A DNA stretch of 64,000 nt from Chimonanthus salicifolius (GCA_013350335.1 CM023542.1:3526025-3590024), one strand, 5' to 3'. Positions 24,949 through 36,306 are shown, numbered from the stretch's first letter. The notes: generated by a model from the letters alone, not told the origin. Translations and numbers: made by a program.

Positions 24949-25609
24949 CTAAATACATCTGGTGAGCCGCTTCACTCAATTGGGTCTCTAAGATGGGATC
25001 CAGAGGTCTCTGGCACTCCACAGCAGTGTGCTCATTAGAGAATTCTCCGATAAGCGACGACTGGTTTGGATTCGACGAGTGTGACACTTCGAAGGGCGAG
25101 TCAAATTCATTAGGAAACACGGGTCCAGCAGGGCCAGAATCAGCGTCGGGATGGTGTTGGTTCAAGAACTTAGCATAGAGCGCGGCGAGATCGATGCCCG
25201 AAGCATCGGCCCCCGACGCGTCGGTCATTGGACCCGTACCATCCGGATTCCCAATTGGGTCATCGGGGCTGAGATCGGTGGAAGTCACGTAGCGGCTGTA
25301 AGTCGAGCTTCCTGCATCGACCCGATCGGTCGTGGACACCCTAATAGACTTGCCCCTTCGATTCTTCCTGCATCCACCCCCGACGGGCACGTTGCGCAGG
25401 GACCCCCCTTTCGTCCAGTACCTTCTGCAGCCCTTGCAGAAGTAGCGAGGTTGGGAGAGGCTGTAGTTGTTGTAGTAGCAGAATTTGGTGTTGGAAGAGT
25501 CGCAACGTGGGCAATTGGGGGCCAATTCCACGTTTGGCTTCCATTTTCTATCCATCATCAATGGCCTTGGAGGGGGACATGGGAACATATTTTCACCGGA
25601 AGTAAACAT
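24824..25609 (-). CDS. Dof-type zinc-finger transcription factor, apparently frameshifted near the C-terminus
   Basis: Plant-specific Dof transcription factor, expected to act in the nucleus and bind AAAG-core promoter sites. The reading frame opens at ATG 25609 and gives 261 residues. The Dof finger lies at about residues 33-85, with zinc ligands C33, C36, C58 and C61 (CX2C-X21-CX2C) and the hallmark run from [24 protein letters not shown] residues to RYWTKGG and [14 protein letters not shown] second conserved-looking block, [13 protein letters not shown], is at 139-151. The annotated frame stops at 24824-24826 in a basic tail ([12 protein letters not shown]) that does not look like a family C-terminus. 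A second frame on the same strand, open from about 24948 to TAG at 24670-24672, encodes [16 protein letters not shown] and then a tail ending WGTFDLSCYDTFSGP, which resembles the C-termini of this Dof subgroup as I remember them. The ancestral gene was therefore probably about 312 residues. An upstream in-frame stop 12 nt before the ATG supports this start, though M8, M18 and M19 are alternatives. The finger is intact, so DNA binding may survive. Confidence 0.93.
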   Translation of the reverse strand: MFTSGENMFPCPPPRPLMMDRKWKPNVELAPNCPRCDSSNTKFCYYNNYSLSQPRYFCKGCRRYWTKGGSLRNVPVGGGCRKNRRGKSIRVSTTDRVDAGSSTYSRYVTSTDLSPDDPIGNPDGTGPMTDASGADASGIDLAALYAKFLNQHHPDADSGPAGPVFPNEFDSPFEVSHSSNPNQSSLIGEFSNEHTAVECQRPLDPILETQLSEAAHQMYLGEFDSNTKQKDRTVQYTSPESGEFVLSIFARGRNSPRCLLV

Positions 25610-25779
25610 CCCAAAATCAATCTATTAGGGCCACAAGAGAGAAGAAAAAGAAGAAGATGCTGGAGATTAAGCACAAATTAACCACACAAATCAAACTAAT
25701 TGTACACGGGAAAAAAGAATAGACATAGATACGTGATTCGACAAAATCGTTTATGATGACAGAACGTGATCAATCCATT

Positions 25780-26045
25780 ATAAAAAAATCGAAAGACAAG
25801 ATTACAAAGAACAACCCTTTCCTTCCTTCTAAGAATAAGAAGAGGAAAAGAGGGCATAAATGTATTGGAGGAGGAAGAGGAGGAGGAGATTGGAGAAGGG
25901 GAAGAAGATTTTGAACAGATAGAAGCAGAGTTTTGATTTTATGTGGGGAGTAGGGACTGGTGTGGATGTTCATGTGCAAGTGCATGTGCACGTTTGAGTG
26001 TGAGGAAGAGAGAGAAAGAGGAGAGAAGAGGGAGAAAGTCGTTGA
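25780..26045 (-). promoter_or_regulatory. Pyrimidine-rich leader/core promoter of the Dof gene
   Basis: Read on the minus strand, 26045-25995 and 25920-25830 are long CT tracts (CTCTTCTCTCC, CTCCTCCTCTTCC). Such tracts are typical of plant Y-patch core promoters and 5' leaders. No clear TATA box is visible. A two-codon upstream ORF (ATG GAT TGA) begins at about 25789. The tracts run from roughly 220 to 440 bases before the ATG. Confidence 0.35.
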
Positions 26046-26150
26046 TAATTGATATCACCAAGCCGTGGGCGGTTCCAAAGCCGTTGGGGCGAAGGGACAG
26101 TATCTCATTTGTTACTGGCCCGTTGCCTAATGCATCGTGTCTCTGTTTAT

Positions 26151-26160
26151 GCCACGTGGC
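26151..26160. promoter_or_regulatory. Palindromic G-box upstream of the Dof gene
   Basis: GCCACGTGGC is a perfect 10-bp palindrome with the CACGTG G-box core, about 540 bp upstream of the Dof ATG. bHLH and bZIP factors bind this core in plants. Function here is inferred from sequence and position only. Confidence 0.45.
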
Positions 26161-27855
26161 AAGCTGTGGTTATTCTTGGTACTGGGCTGCAGCAGTGATA
26201 AAAGGGCCTTTGCTTCCTCTTCGGCAATTTGGAATGTAAAAATCACTAAGTTCTTATTCATTTATTATAAAAAAAAGCCATTTAAAATTGAAAATATTTT
26301 AAATTTATTATTAGGATCATCCATGTTCAACACCCACGAATGAACATCCCTTGCTTTTATTATTAAATGGCACTAAAATAAATAAATGTCCTCTTCTGTT
26401 GTTTGCATTTGCATATCTACACATATTATAAACAAGTTAACTACCCCTGCTCTGTGTTAGAGTATATATAACTCATTAAAAAAAATGCTCGAATCATTTT
26501 TTTATAAGTCATGAAATTTAAAGATTAAAAAATAATTTAAAATATCAAATTTAAAATTAAAAAAATGTACTCTACCCAATCTGATTAGTCATTTTTGATG
26601 AGCCAGATGATCATTACCATCTCATTTGATAAGCTCGACACTAGATGTGTACAGTAATACTGTAGAGACCTGTAGAGACCTGTTCACTTCTCCTTTTATA
26701 GAAGAAGGTTGTTGGCTCCACCTTCAAAGTGCGACACTCGATACTCTAAGAGACATTAAAAGAAGTCACTTACTTTAAGTTCTTCCCATCCAAATACAGC
26801 TCTAGTGCGTGATTAATCATCTTATATAAATGAAATCCTTTCTGCAAATAAACGAAAATTTACTGCTAAAACACATTTGCAGCATGATGAGTGAAGTGGA
26901 ACCTGATTTGGTATAGCTAATGACACTACCATAAGAGAGTCATGTAAACGAACCCTAAGGAATTGTAGGATTCACATCCAGCTTAAAAACCAGACTTATA
27001 TTTGATCAATCTAAAAATTTAAAAGAAAATGACAAAGATATCTATATATCTGACAGGTGGAAAAAAAAATACAAGTCTAACTATCATTCATTAATAAAAA
27101 CATCGATGTCCCTATCATTCTTCAATTGTAAATAAAGATGGGTGCAAATCGAAAACAGGTAAAATGGCATAATAATCGAGAAAAATCACCTTAACTCGAT
27201 CAGACTGCTCATATGGTTGGATCAATTTGTATTTAACCAGTTAGCAAATCAGTTTAAGAAAGTTTTGATTGTTTACTTGTATGGTACTCAAAAATTCTCC
27301 TGTGATGCTGGTGGTGATTGTTGTTAACTTACTATAAACTTGTGGATTTGGCCAGTGGAGCACACGTGGGAGACACCAACCATTAAGGGGAGGATGTGGA
27401 TGTCAACATCTTCATTGCAAGGATTTGGACTCTAGAGGTATCAGACAACTAGTTCGACTGGATTAACATCTATGTAAACTTCCAAGATGTCGAGAAAATT
27501 AGAAGTAAAAACAGAAAAACACAAGTGGCTTGAAAGAGCACGTGAAGGGAAGGAATTCATATGATGTATGAAGAAAAGGATTGTTGATTTGGCGGTCAAG
27601 AATCCGTATGAGATGTAGGAAGTATTGGGTTCAAGTCGTTTTCAATACAAAGGGCCAGATAGAGAAGTTTTCACATGTCCTAAAAATTAGTCAGATACTC
27701 TAGAAGACATTGATATCTTGATCTAGAAAAAATAAAGGCAAATCAGATGAAGATAAAAACTAAGTCGTATTGTATTTTCACCAAGCGAAAGACGTGGGTT
27801 AAAGCTCTAGAAAAAAGTGAGATTTAATCCAGTCAACTTGACTTGATGTTGTTGT

Positions 27856-27943
27856 CATGAGTTTAAATATCGGCATTTTCTTTTAAAAAAAAATTGAGTA
27901 TCGCTCGATATTAGCCGATATTTTTGTGTATCATATAAAAAAA
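27856..27943. mobile_element. Truncated palindrome-rich element next to gag fragment
   Basis: CATGAGTTTAAATATCGGC at the left matches the family terminus (compare 38740). GTATCGCTCGATATTAGCCG and GATATTTTTGTG follow. It abuts the end of the Copia gag remnant. The right terminal repeat is unclear. Confidence 0.5.
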
Positions 27944-28310
27944 CTAAGAAATAGTAGAGTCTCTAGTTTGTTATCCAACACCATCTTCACGGTGGCCAAC
28001 TCGTTTATAATGCTTTGCACCTCATTCAAGTACTCAACTCGATCATTAAATTTTAGATATACAAGCCTAATTAAGCACGCCTTGTTGTTACTTGTTAGTG
28101 GCCTTTTTTCCATACAAGTTTCCATTATACAATTCTCATCAAGTACAAGATGAAAAACATTGTCATCCAACCATTATCGAATTTATCTAATTGTCTTTCT
28201 TTTCAATTTCCTCTACTCATCACGTGAGATGTCCTTTCATTTGGCATCAGCACCACCTTCAATTGGTCCATACAAATCCTTACAGAACAACTTTAGATTT
28301 GAGATAGACT
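27940..28310 (-). pseudogene. Copia-type gag fragment
   Basis: On the minus strand one frame reads KLFCKDLYGPIEGGADAK, then KDISRDE, RKLKRKTIR and WLDDNVFHLVLDENC. It then runs on as LVYLKFNDRVEYLNEVQSIINELATVKMVLDNKLETLLFLSFF. This matches the layout of Copia gag (gag-polypeptide/UBN2 family), including the 'INxLxxxxxxxxDxxxxxxLLxSLP' region. Stops occur after DAK, after RDE and twice in IR*IR*. The frame is cut at about 27940, where a palindrome-rich element remnant begins. No protease, integrase or RT was seen. Confidence 0.6.
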
Positions 28311-28439
28311 AGAGAGGGGTAGGGTACTCAACCTTAGACCATAATACGAGTCGGGACCAATACGGTCGCCCCAAGGCCTGAGTTTGTCAAAATAGTCGTG
28401 TTGGCACGACCTTCTAACTAAGTTAACGGACTGGATGAC

Positions 28440-29780
28440 CAATTGGATCAGTAACAATGATTAATCCTAATTACACAATAATTACTAAATTTTCCCACAA
28501 ATCTGAATGGTTGAATGCGCAACGCAATCTGAATTCTCACCTCAACTCAGTGTGCAAGTTTCGATTCAACTCGCTACTGCAGTTTGCAGCACTCAACTCG
28601 TCGTTGTCCATTGTTCTGCAGTTCAACTCACTGCTGAACTCATTTCTAACTCGCTGCTTTATGCAGCATCCCAACTTGGTTCTGGCTGGTTTGACAGCAG
28701 GAAACCAGACTGGTTTAACAACAGTTTGCAGGCTGGTTTCGCAGCAGCAACCAGACCGGTTCTGCAATAGTTTACGGGCCCGTATTTTAGGTCCTAGACC
28801 AGCCTAACAGAGGCAGCAAAGGAACAGTTCTGCGGGCCCATATTTTAGGTCCTAGACCAGCCTAACACAGGCAGCAAAGGAACAGTTCTGCGGGCCCAAA
28901 TTGAGGGCAAACTAAGCCCAATTCAGGCCCAAAATTGCAGTAATATAACAGTTAACTCGGAATTGTTTAATAAGTCCAAACAGTCTTTAAAACCGATTCA
29001 AACAGCACAGAAAATTCAGAAAGAGAGATCTTAAACACACCTTGTTAAGATAAAAAATTAATGCAGTAATTAATCAAACTAGATCTAATTTAATTCAGCC
29101 AATCAGACTAGTCGAACAATTAACTCACTTGAGATAAAAGGAGAAGCCACAATTGACTCAGTCAGGATAAAACTCGAGGCCACACTTGACTCGGTCAATG
29201 TTCACCCTTGAGCCTTAATTTCTTCATAGAAATTATACAGGGTTTCTCCCCCAAGAGACTTCTCCAAAATCGACCATACACATGGGCTTTTATAGACTTG
29301 CACAAGCCCACGAACCCTAGCTAACTCAACCCCAAAGGCCCAAACTAACCTTAGTTCTACCGAGTTAACCTATCACAAGACACTCAAATAAAAAAAGCCA
29401 ATCCCACTCGTTGGCTGAGTCAGCTGGCCTAAAGACTCCCACACGTCAATCAAGCCTAACCCCATTGTGACTCAATGTGTATCTCGCCCAAGGAAGATCG
29501 GAGTGGAGTTGATGAGTCCACTCGGTGTTGGAGTGTTGGACCGCTTGACCCATTGGGCTGAAGCCTGAAGAGGCAGCAACGTTGGACACTTGGTGGGCCT
29601 TCTTGTGACGAGTTTTGGGCCTGGTTTGGCTCGTTGAAAGTTTTGGTGGGTCCCACCTTCAATGTTGGATTCACACGCGATAAACCGGCGCTTACCTTTG
29701 TTCTTTCCTCTATGAAATTTGTCATAAAAATCCATCACGATGGTTATATCTTTTCCTCTCTTGAATGTTTAGATCCAAAC
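28440..29780 (-). mobile_element. Probable LTR/leader of the decayed Copia element
   Basis: Sequence upstream (minus-strand sense) of the gag fragment, rich in CAG/CTGCAG and GGGCCC motifs, without coding potential. It contains a 58-bp tandem duplication at 28776-28891. It resembles part of the LTR-like block at 62640-63860. Terminal TG...CA and target-site duplication were not found, so boundaries are approximate. Confidence 0.4.
28776..28897. repeat. 58-bp tandem duplication
   Basis: Two near-identical 58-bp units (28776-28833 and 28834-28891) begin GGGCCC and contain TATTTTAGGTCCTAGACCAG. A third GGGCCC starts at 28892. The units differ at few positions. Confidence 0.9.
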
Positions 29781-30700
29781 CTAAATAATCCTCCTTAAAT
29801 AAGGAATTCTTGTTATTTTGCTTTGTTTAAATTGGAAAAATTCAAGCACTAAGAAACCCATGTTTCCTCATTTTTTCTTTCTTCTATTTTTGAATCAAAA
29901 TGTGTTAAAAATTAATTTCATTTTTATTTTTCTATTTTTGAATATTTTTTTATGTATTATTTGAATCATTGAGTCAAACCACTAATTTACGTGGGTGTAT
30001 TCTTTACTTCTTTTCCAAAATTCTTAAATCCAAAACATTCCCTTCCAACAAAGAAGTGAAACATAATTTGAAACTTTATGATAAAACAATTGGTTTACAT
30101 AATTTTAACCTTTTGTTTTTTTACTAGTGTTTATTATCCACATAATATTAACTATTTGGATGGCTTGGATCATCCCATGCATTTTACTCAAGCAAATTCA
30201 AATTTATTACCATGTGATCCAACAAGGAAGTAATTAGACAATCCGTGGCCACTTGCATGCATTTATGCTACATTAATTCTAGCCAAGTATGATGATTAAA
30301 CCTGTAGAATTTGGTAAATGGCACAGGGGACTCTCTCAATAACGTTGTATATAAAGAAAATATAAGCTCCTGTAAAAAGAAATAATCAATCACCAAATCA
30401 ATTACAATTCCGAAAACTCGTGAAAAGTCAACTGTGTCCTTCGGGGTCTGATTGTACAATGTAGTGATTGAATGTTAGAAATTTATCATTTTGAGGGTTG
30501 TTCATTCTTGACTTTTTTTTTTTTTTTTTTTAAATGGATCGATCGTCATTTCTTCATTGTCTGTACGTTTCTTAGTAATTATGGCTGCTATTTTGTTGTT
30601 GTATTATAATTTCCTATTCAACCAACCATCAGAATGCAAATCCTAGCTTTTGAGGGTCCATCAACTCCATAATGTGGGTCCTGTATGACCTTGAGTTGAT
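29781..30700. other. AT-rich intergenic DNA between Copia remnant and LINE
   Basis: No gene or delimitable repeat recognised; contains a poly(T) at 30510-30530. Confidence 0.45.
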
Positions 30701-30794
30701 GCGAGGGTTAAAATATCGGTTTAACTAATATATCGACAGATATATATACATAGGTGGAGCTACCAAAATATCGATTTATCCCGGGCTCTTTAGA

Positions 30795-31590
30795 TTGACC
30801 CAAAATCAGGACTCTTTGATTAGCGATTATTTTAGTGGGATTGGTGACTCACCTCAGTGGCTAATCCCTTTTAGGAGATCTTTTCGTGATTTTGAAGAAG
30901 ATATCCTTCAAGTGTTGATTGGAGTCCTGAATGATACCAGCTTGTGGGTTGGAGATGAAGACAAATGGGTATGGTCATTGGAGCCTTCAGGGGATTTTTC
31001 GGTAAAATCTGTTCTTCGTGCCACTTACTCAACAAATTTACACTCTTATCCTACGTGTTGTTTGGCGTGGAACAATTTGGTTCCCCCTAGAATTCAATTC
31101 TTTATGTGGACAACGTTTAAAGGGAGACTCTTGGTCAGACACAATCTTAGGAGAAGGTGCATTATTCCACCCGAGGCTACCTTAGTGTGTCCTTTATGCG
31201 AGGTCGAGGAGGAAACTATGGACCACTTGCTTTGCATTTGCCCTTTCACTAGGGCGGTGTGGGACTTGTTTTTGAGGTTATTTGGGTGCGAGTGGGTGCT
31301 AAGTAGAGGGGTGGAGGAGGTTTTCGCATCTTGGATGGGGGGTCCTTTTAGAGGGAGACATAGGGAAGCTTGGAAAATGGTTCTATTTGCTATATCTTGA
31401 TCTGTGTGGAAATAGCGCAACGGGAGGATTTTTGAGAGAAAGAAGGGTAACTTCAGAGATGTGTTTGAGCGGGCTAAATGTCATCTTATTGGTTGGTTGT
31501 CTGTTTGTAAGGATTTTCGGGGCCTTTCACCGGAGGATTTTTATCTATTTTGGGAGGGGTGTATAAAAGGTGTTGGTAAAGTAAAAAAGA
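30795..31590 (+). pseudogene. LINE ORF2 remnant: reverse-transcriptase zinc-binding (zf-RVT) region
   Basis: The frame encodes the zf-RVT region of plant LINEs: WSLEPSGDFSVKS, then WNNLVPPRIQFFMWTTFKGRL, then a Cys/His cluster CPLCEVEEETMDHLLCICPFTRAVW with the C-x2-C...H-x4-C pattern intact. Translation is stopped by TGA at 31398-31400 (FAIS*SVW) and TAG at 31413-31415 (WK*RNGRIF), where W and E would be expected. The same frame then continues through RNGRIFERKKGN and LIGWL to about 31590. A frameshift follows before the RNase H part. Confidence 0.85.
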
Positions 31591-31606
31591 GATCCGTAAG
31601 TGGGTT

Positions 31607-32041
31607 ATGCTGCCTCTTGGGTATTGTAAATTCAATGTGGATGGGGCGGCAAGGGGTAAACCTGGGCCGGCACGAATAGGAGGCGTGCTTCATGATGACA
31701 GTGGGCGTATGTTGGCTATCTTTTCCGAGTCAGTTGAGCTGATGGAATCTAATGAGGCTGAATTTAGAGCTATTAGGAGAGCACTTCAGATTTGGTCTGG
31801 GTTTAGGAGTGGTAATCTCATCATCGAAAGTGACTCAACCAATGCCATCTCTTGGGCTAGTAATGGGAAATTCCCCCCATGGAGGTTGATCGGTATTGCT
31901 AGGGACATATGGCGGATGTGCATGCGTGGTGGAGTCTGTTTCACTCACTCTCCTCGATCTGCAAACTATGTGGCAGATTTTTTGGCGAAAGCAGGGGTGC
32001 TTCTACTTTATCCATCTTTGGAATTTTATTCTTCTCGTTAG
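31607..32041 (+). pseudogene. LINE RNase H (RVT_3) domain, intact domain in shifted frame
   Basis: RNase H-like domain at the C-terminus of a plant LINE ORF2. The motifs are FNVDGAARGKPGPARIGGVL (first Asp), ESNEAEFRAIRRAL (Glu), LIIESDSTNAI (second Asp) and SANYVADFLAKAG (last Asp), so the catalytic D-E-D-D set is present. The frame differs from the upstream zinc-binding part (a shift between about 31590 and 31607), so no full ORF2 can be made. The stop at 32039-32041 lies about 130 bases before the poly(A). Confidence 0.88.
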
Positions 32042-32599
32042 CCTTGATGTATTTTGGTTTCTTTTTGTTGTTTTTGATGTTTTTCTTTTTGGGATTTGAG
32101 TATACATCTCCTATACTTGAATCCCGACCCTTGTAATTTCTTTTTAATGAGAAGTTGCCGTTAACGTTTCAAAAAAAAATAGGTGGAGCTACCAATATAA
32201 AGGCCAAGGTATCAATGATATTTAGTGGGGCCACTGATATATATCATATCATATCAGCTTATATATCGGTAGATATTTGATCTAACGTTCACACTCGAGA
32301 AGAGTTTTATTCTAAAATTCATAAAGAAATAGTTCGAGCACCGGCAATTGGGCCTTTCTTTTGTTACATTCACAGTATACTCTTGGAAGATATAATGTTA
32401 GAAGAAATTTGATGCAGGAAAAAAAAAGATATGGTATTTTTCCCCGACTCAGTCACATGGTACGAGGCAAAGTATGATGAATATTGTTTGGGGTGGTCCT
32501 TGGAGTCCATCAATTGGGATGGCGATGGATCATTATTATATTTAAGTATCTGGTCCATCAAATTCATTTGGATTAGATCAATTAAGTCATATTTTAACT

Positions 32600-32758
32600 T
32601 GTACGAGTAGATCAGTTGACTTGAACTTTTAGTATTAAACTAGAGGTTTTGAGTTCGACTCCTCTCATACTAACTTCATACATGAAATTTACGGATGATT
32701 CTGTATATTCGTGAGATTAGTCTCACTTCTCATTGTAATACCCAAGTTATTAAAAAAA
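32600..32758 (+). mobile_element. SINE family 3 copy
   Basis: TTGAACTTTTAGTATTAAAC, TTTGAGTTCGACTCCTCTC (box B), GTGAGATTAGTCTCACTTCT and ATACCCAAGTTA, then A-rich. A 3' relative is at 33130-33255. Confidence 0.55.
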
Positions 32759-33129
32759 AGTCATATTTTAAAGTTTGAAAGGTTAAGAGAGTAAAAATGA
32801 TTGAATAGTGAATGTAATTTTTGGTGGTCACATACTCAAAATAGATATTTCCAACGTATCCATCAATGCTCTTAATTGGTGAAAGGGGGACATGGAGTGC
32901 ACAGCTAATGCATGTGCACGACTGGTCATTAAAAGCCAACCCAACTTGAGCTCAATGGATGGAAATTTGGCCAATAAATTTAAGAATTCAAATAGTCATT
33001 CTACAAAATTAAAGCTTGCATGGTTTAAGCTTGGCCAAAACCTAGCTAGCTTAGGGTGCGTTTGGAAATTGTCAAATTTTGAGCTTGAAAGACATTTTTT
33101 CTAATACAAACTGAAGTCTCCGGAACACT

Positions 33130-33255
33130 TTCCGTGAGATTACTTTTTATCAATTTTATCGGTGTATGAATAGGGAGGTTTACACATGTTTGTAAGATTA
33201 ATCTCGCCTCTAATGTGGGGTGGGGATACCCATGTTAAAAAAAAAAAAAAATTAG
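33130..33255 (+). mobile_element. SINE family 3, 3' part
   Basis: AAGATTAATCTCGCCTCTAA, GGGATACCCATGTTA and poly(A) at 33238-33251. Same 3' end as 32600-32758. Confidence 0.5.
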
Positions 33256-33879
33256 ATAATACTATATGACAATTGCTCTAGGTGTTGAATAAAAATATTT
33301 ATGTTTGGTAAACATTTTCACATTTAAATATGAATAATTCAAACAAGCTTTATGTTAATTGAGATTCAATTAACTATTTAAATTTCAATAAAAAAATTCA
33401 TATCAAGAGTGTTTTGAAATTTAAATTTAATTTATTAACAATAATATGTAAAATCTAAAGCAAAACTAAAATATCTATCAAGTATCAAACTGTTAACTGC
33501 ATTTCATCTAGGAAATTGAACACCACCATTGAAGATTAATAAAGACATTAAAGTACCTATTCTTATCTGGAGCCCATCAACACTATTTAACATAGGTCCA
33601 TGACAAGAATTTATGATTAAACATGGTTGATAAAAATATCTTATTTGGATTATAAAAGAGTTATATTTTTAATAAGTTAAGATTTTTTTATTTTTTTTTA
33701 AATGATCACTTGTTCGAAAGTTTAAAATATATGAATTTATTGATTTAATCAAGATGATTGTTGTTTGATCCTATATTCAATCATATAAATTTTCCATGAA
33801 TAATCATTACCCCAAAAACAATTAAAAAAACAAAAACACTAGATATGATTGAGTAAATGGCCTTCTTATCACAATTCAT

Positions 33880-34007
33880 GGGTGTAGCTCAACTGGTTAC
33901 CTCCCGTTTCAGGAAATGGGTGGTTGCGAGTTCGAGCCCTCATGGCTTAACCTTGGTGTGCCCTAGGGGTAGTGGGCTCATCCGTGGGGATTTTACGCTG
34001 TTGAAAC
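33880..34007 (+). mobile_element. SINE family 1, truncated by a MITE
   Basis: GGTGTAGCTCAACTGGTTA (box A), GCGAGTTCGAGCCC (box B) and GTAGTGGGCTCATCCGTGGG. The 3' tail is interrupted at 34008 by the palindrome-rich element. Confidence 0.85.
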
Positions 34008-34312
34008 CGAGTTATCTTGGACGATATCGCCAATATATTGGTCAATAATAAATTTTGTCATTTTATTTTAAAAAAAAAATACTGGCCGTGGACCCAGGCT
34101 GATATTTTTTCGAATATTGTCCGATATTTCTGATTCTAATTTTTTAAATAAAACAGGCTTTCTTTCAGTTTTTTTAATTCAGAAAAAAAAATAAAAAATA
34201 GCCGATATTTAAAAAAAAAATAGAGAGAGAATTTTACCGGCCAGATACAGGCAAATATCCCGATATCAGCATATCGGCCGATATCTCGAGTTGAACATGA
34301 TTTGAATCCTTG
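34008..34312. mobile_element. hAT-type palindrome-rich MITE inserted at a SINE 3' end
   Basis: About 305 bp, from CGAGTTATCTTGGACGAT to TTTGAATCCTTG, flanked by GTTGAAAC and GTTGTAAG (6/8). Interior has CATATCGGCCGATATCTCG and A-rich spacers. The left flank is the 3' part of the SINE at 33880. Confidence 0.65.
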
Positions 34313-34767
34313 GTTGTAAGACCTCTGATGTTTTAAATGTCCTGAACATCTTGATCATCAAAAAAATTATTACATTCTTCTTATTATTATTTTCAAGATA
34401 TTTTTTGGTCATTTATTATTTTAAAGATATCAAGACTACAACATTTTTATGCATCTATTTCACACCCTTAAAACAGAAATACTTTAATTTTACATTCAAA
34501 TTTTCACTTAATTACATTCGAATATAGACAAATCCATTCACCCTTCTTGTCATTATCATACAATAATAGTGGATAGGAGTAGACAAAAAAAATTCTCTTA
34601 TAATTGAAATATTGCAGTTCCCCACTATTGACTAGTTCCAAAAAATTCTCAATGAAAGGTACAATTCATGTCTGCCATGTGTGGGATATATTTTATAAGA
34701 GATTTTTTTTTTGTCAACTACACCATTGGATGGAGACTCTAATTTCACTTCTATGATAGATAAAATT

Positions 34768-34994
34768 TGTGATACCCACCCCCCCAAACTGATGTGGGAA
34801 AAGTGAAAAGTCCCACATCGGTTGGGGGGATTGAGAATGTGGGAGATTTAAGTGGCCACCCACTTGAATTTAAGAGACGCGTTTTGGGCCCAAATGAAAA
34901 ACCGTGCGGGTTTGAGCTGTGTGCAAGATCTAAAGCAGACAATATTTTACTGACTTAAACCCTAAACCCTGTGTTTTCGGGTCGGATCGTTACA
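34768..34994 (+). mobile_element. 227-bp solo LTR (TRIM-like) with 5-bp TSD
   Basis: Starts TGTGATACCC and ends GGATCGTTACA, flanked by AAATT at 34763-34767 and 34995-34999. It contains the hairpin pair GATGTGGGA...TCCCACATCGG, CGTTTTGGGCC and AAACCCTGTG. It shares all these with the copy at 55560-55794. Single copy, no internal region, so a solo LTR. Confidence 0.85.
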
Positions 34995-35282
34995 AAATTA
35001 TTAAATTTTCTTTTATATAATAATATGATTTAAACTCACATTTTTTATAATTATTATAAGAAGAATTTGATAGTTATATTTTATACTCTTCAAAATGGAA
35101 CATTTATATTGCAAGTTTGGGTCGTGCTATTCATAAAATAATAACTTTCACAAAAGAAAATAAAAATAATGAAAGGAAAAAAATTAGGAAAAGCCCATTA
35201 AATAACTAAATTCATCAACCAAATGCTTACCATTTTGACATGAGCAAGATGATATGTTTAGAAATAAAACTTAAATTAAAAA

Positions 35283-35413
35283 TATTCTTAACTAGTAATC
35301 TTCTGCCTCAGGAAGTGGGAGGTGCCAGTTCGATGGCTTCACTTGGTGTACTTTAAGGACAATGGGTATCACCCGGAGGTTCTACGCTGAGTTTTCCAGA
35401 TTCAAAAAAAAAA
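35283..35413 (+). mobile_element. SINE family 1 copy, 5'-truncated
   Basis: AACTAGTAATCTTCTGCCTC, GGTGCCAGTTCGATGG (box B), ACAATGGGTATCACCCGGAG, then TTCTACGCTGAG and poly(A) at 35402-35413. Confidence 0.8.
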
Positions 35414-36306
35414 AATATCCTCAACATTTATAACTTTCTATTCAATCTAAGAAAATAAAATAAAAGAATTTATTAGTTGAAGTAAATGAAATAGACCTAA
35501 GTTCTTATTCATTTCAATTGTAGATGGAATTCCATATGTAACTTTTTCATTTTTTAAAAATTTTGTGTTAGATTTGAAAAATCTAATGCAGATCGAATAA
35601 AAAAGCACCAATATAAAACCATAATACTATAAAATCGTAATACATATTATAAGATAAATTAGTCTCAAACCCATATTTGACCTGACCATTGTTGGTGATC
35701 AAGGTGTCTAGGAGAGGACTGAAATTATAAAGTTGATCAAATTGAAAATAATCCAAAAGGCTGGCCATACACAAAGAATTAAGAGAGAAAACAATTTTTC
35801 TTTAATTATTTGGGTATGATTTTTTAAGTCCAAAACTATAATCTTTTCATTTAAAATAAGTTCTGGAGTTCATAAAATTTAGATTAGATGAATTTTGATA
35901 CCTTGTTTGTAAAAATCGGTCAAAAAACGGCCTCTGACTTTAGACCATATCGGCAGCCGCTTAGGGCCCCCTCAATTTGACCAATGGCCTCGAGCCTCTA
36001 TCATGCACTTTCCCTAAGACCTAGGTTCCCCACTAGTGTATTGGGTCCAGGGCCCCTGAAATTTCAGAGCCGGACTGGTGAGATGACGTGAACATTGAAA
36101 TGAAAATGGAAGGAAGCTGAAAATTTATAAGTAGATTATTCTCAAAATGCATGACACATAGTTGGACCAATCAAACTTTTTAATTGCATGGTTTTTTTGT
36201 GGACAATCATAAAAGTGCTATCATGTTTCATAGGACAACAAATTCCAATAAGGGCCCATAAAAGTGTGAGGCCCAGAGTCTTGAATAGACATATCGTATA
36301 CCCACA

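Larger units (their letters stand above)
30767..32179 (+). mobile_element. 5'-truncated LINE with poly(A) tail and 17-bp target-site duplication
   Basis: Non-LTR retrotransposon 3' end. The 17-bp direct repeat ATAGGTGGAGCTACCAA flanks it at 30750-30766 and 32179-32195, and the element ends in a short poly(A) at 32171-32179. The reverse-transcriptase core is missing; sequence starts just after it, at a RLTQNQDSLISDYF-like segment. It contains the RT zinc-binding and RNase H regions listed separately. The perfect duplication implies a fairly recent insertion, although the coding frame is already broken. It split an older palindrome-rich element (30702-32275). Confidence 0.92.
30702..32275. mobile_element. 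Palindrome-rich element split by the LINE
   Basis: Left part 30702-30749 (CGAGGGTTAAAATATCGG, TATCGACAGATATATA) and right part 32196-32275 (TGATATATATCATATC, TATCGGTAGATATTTG) flank the LINE and its TSD. The left end matches the family terminus. The right terminus has decayed. Confidence 0.55.

Noticed and set aside
25151..25681. 176-codon plus-strand ORF
   Set aside because: Antisense shadow of the Dof gene; the minus frame has the clear zinc finger.
33880..33960. tRNA gene
   Set aside because: Boxes A and B are present but no acceptor-stem pairing closes a 72-75 nt cloverleaf; the same body recurs as a SINE with A-rich tails.
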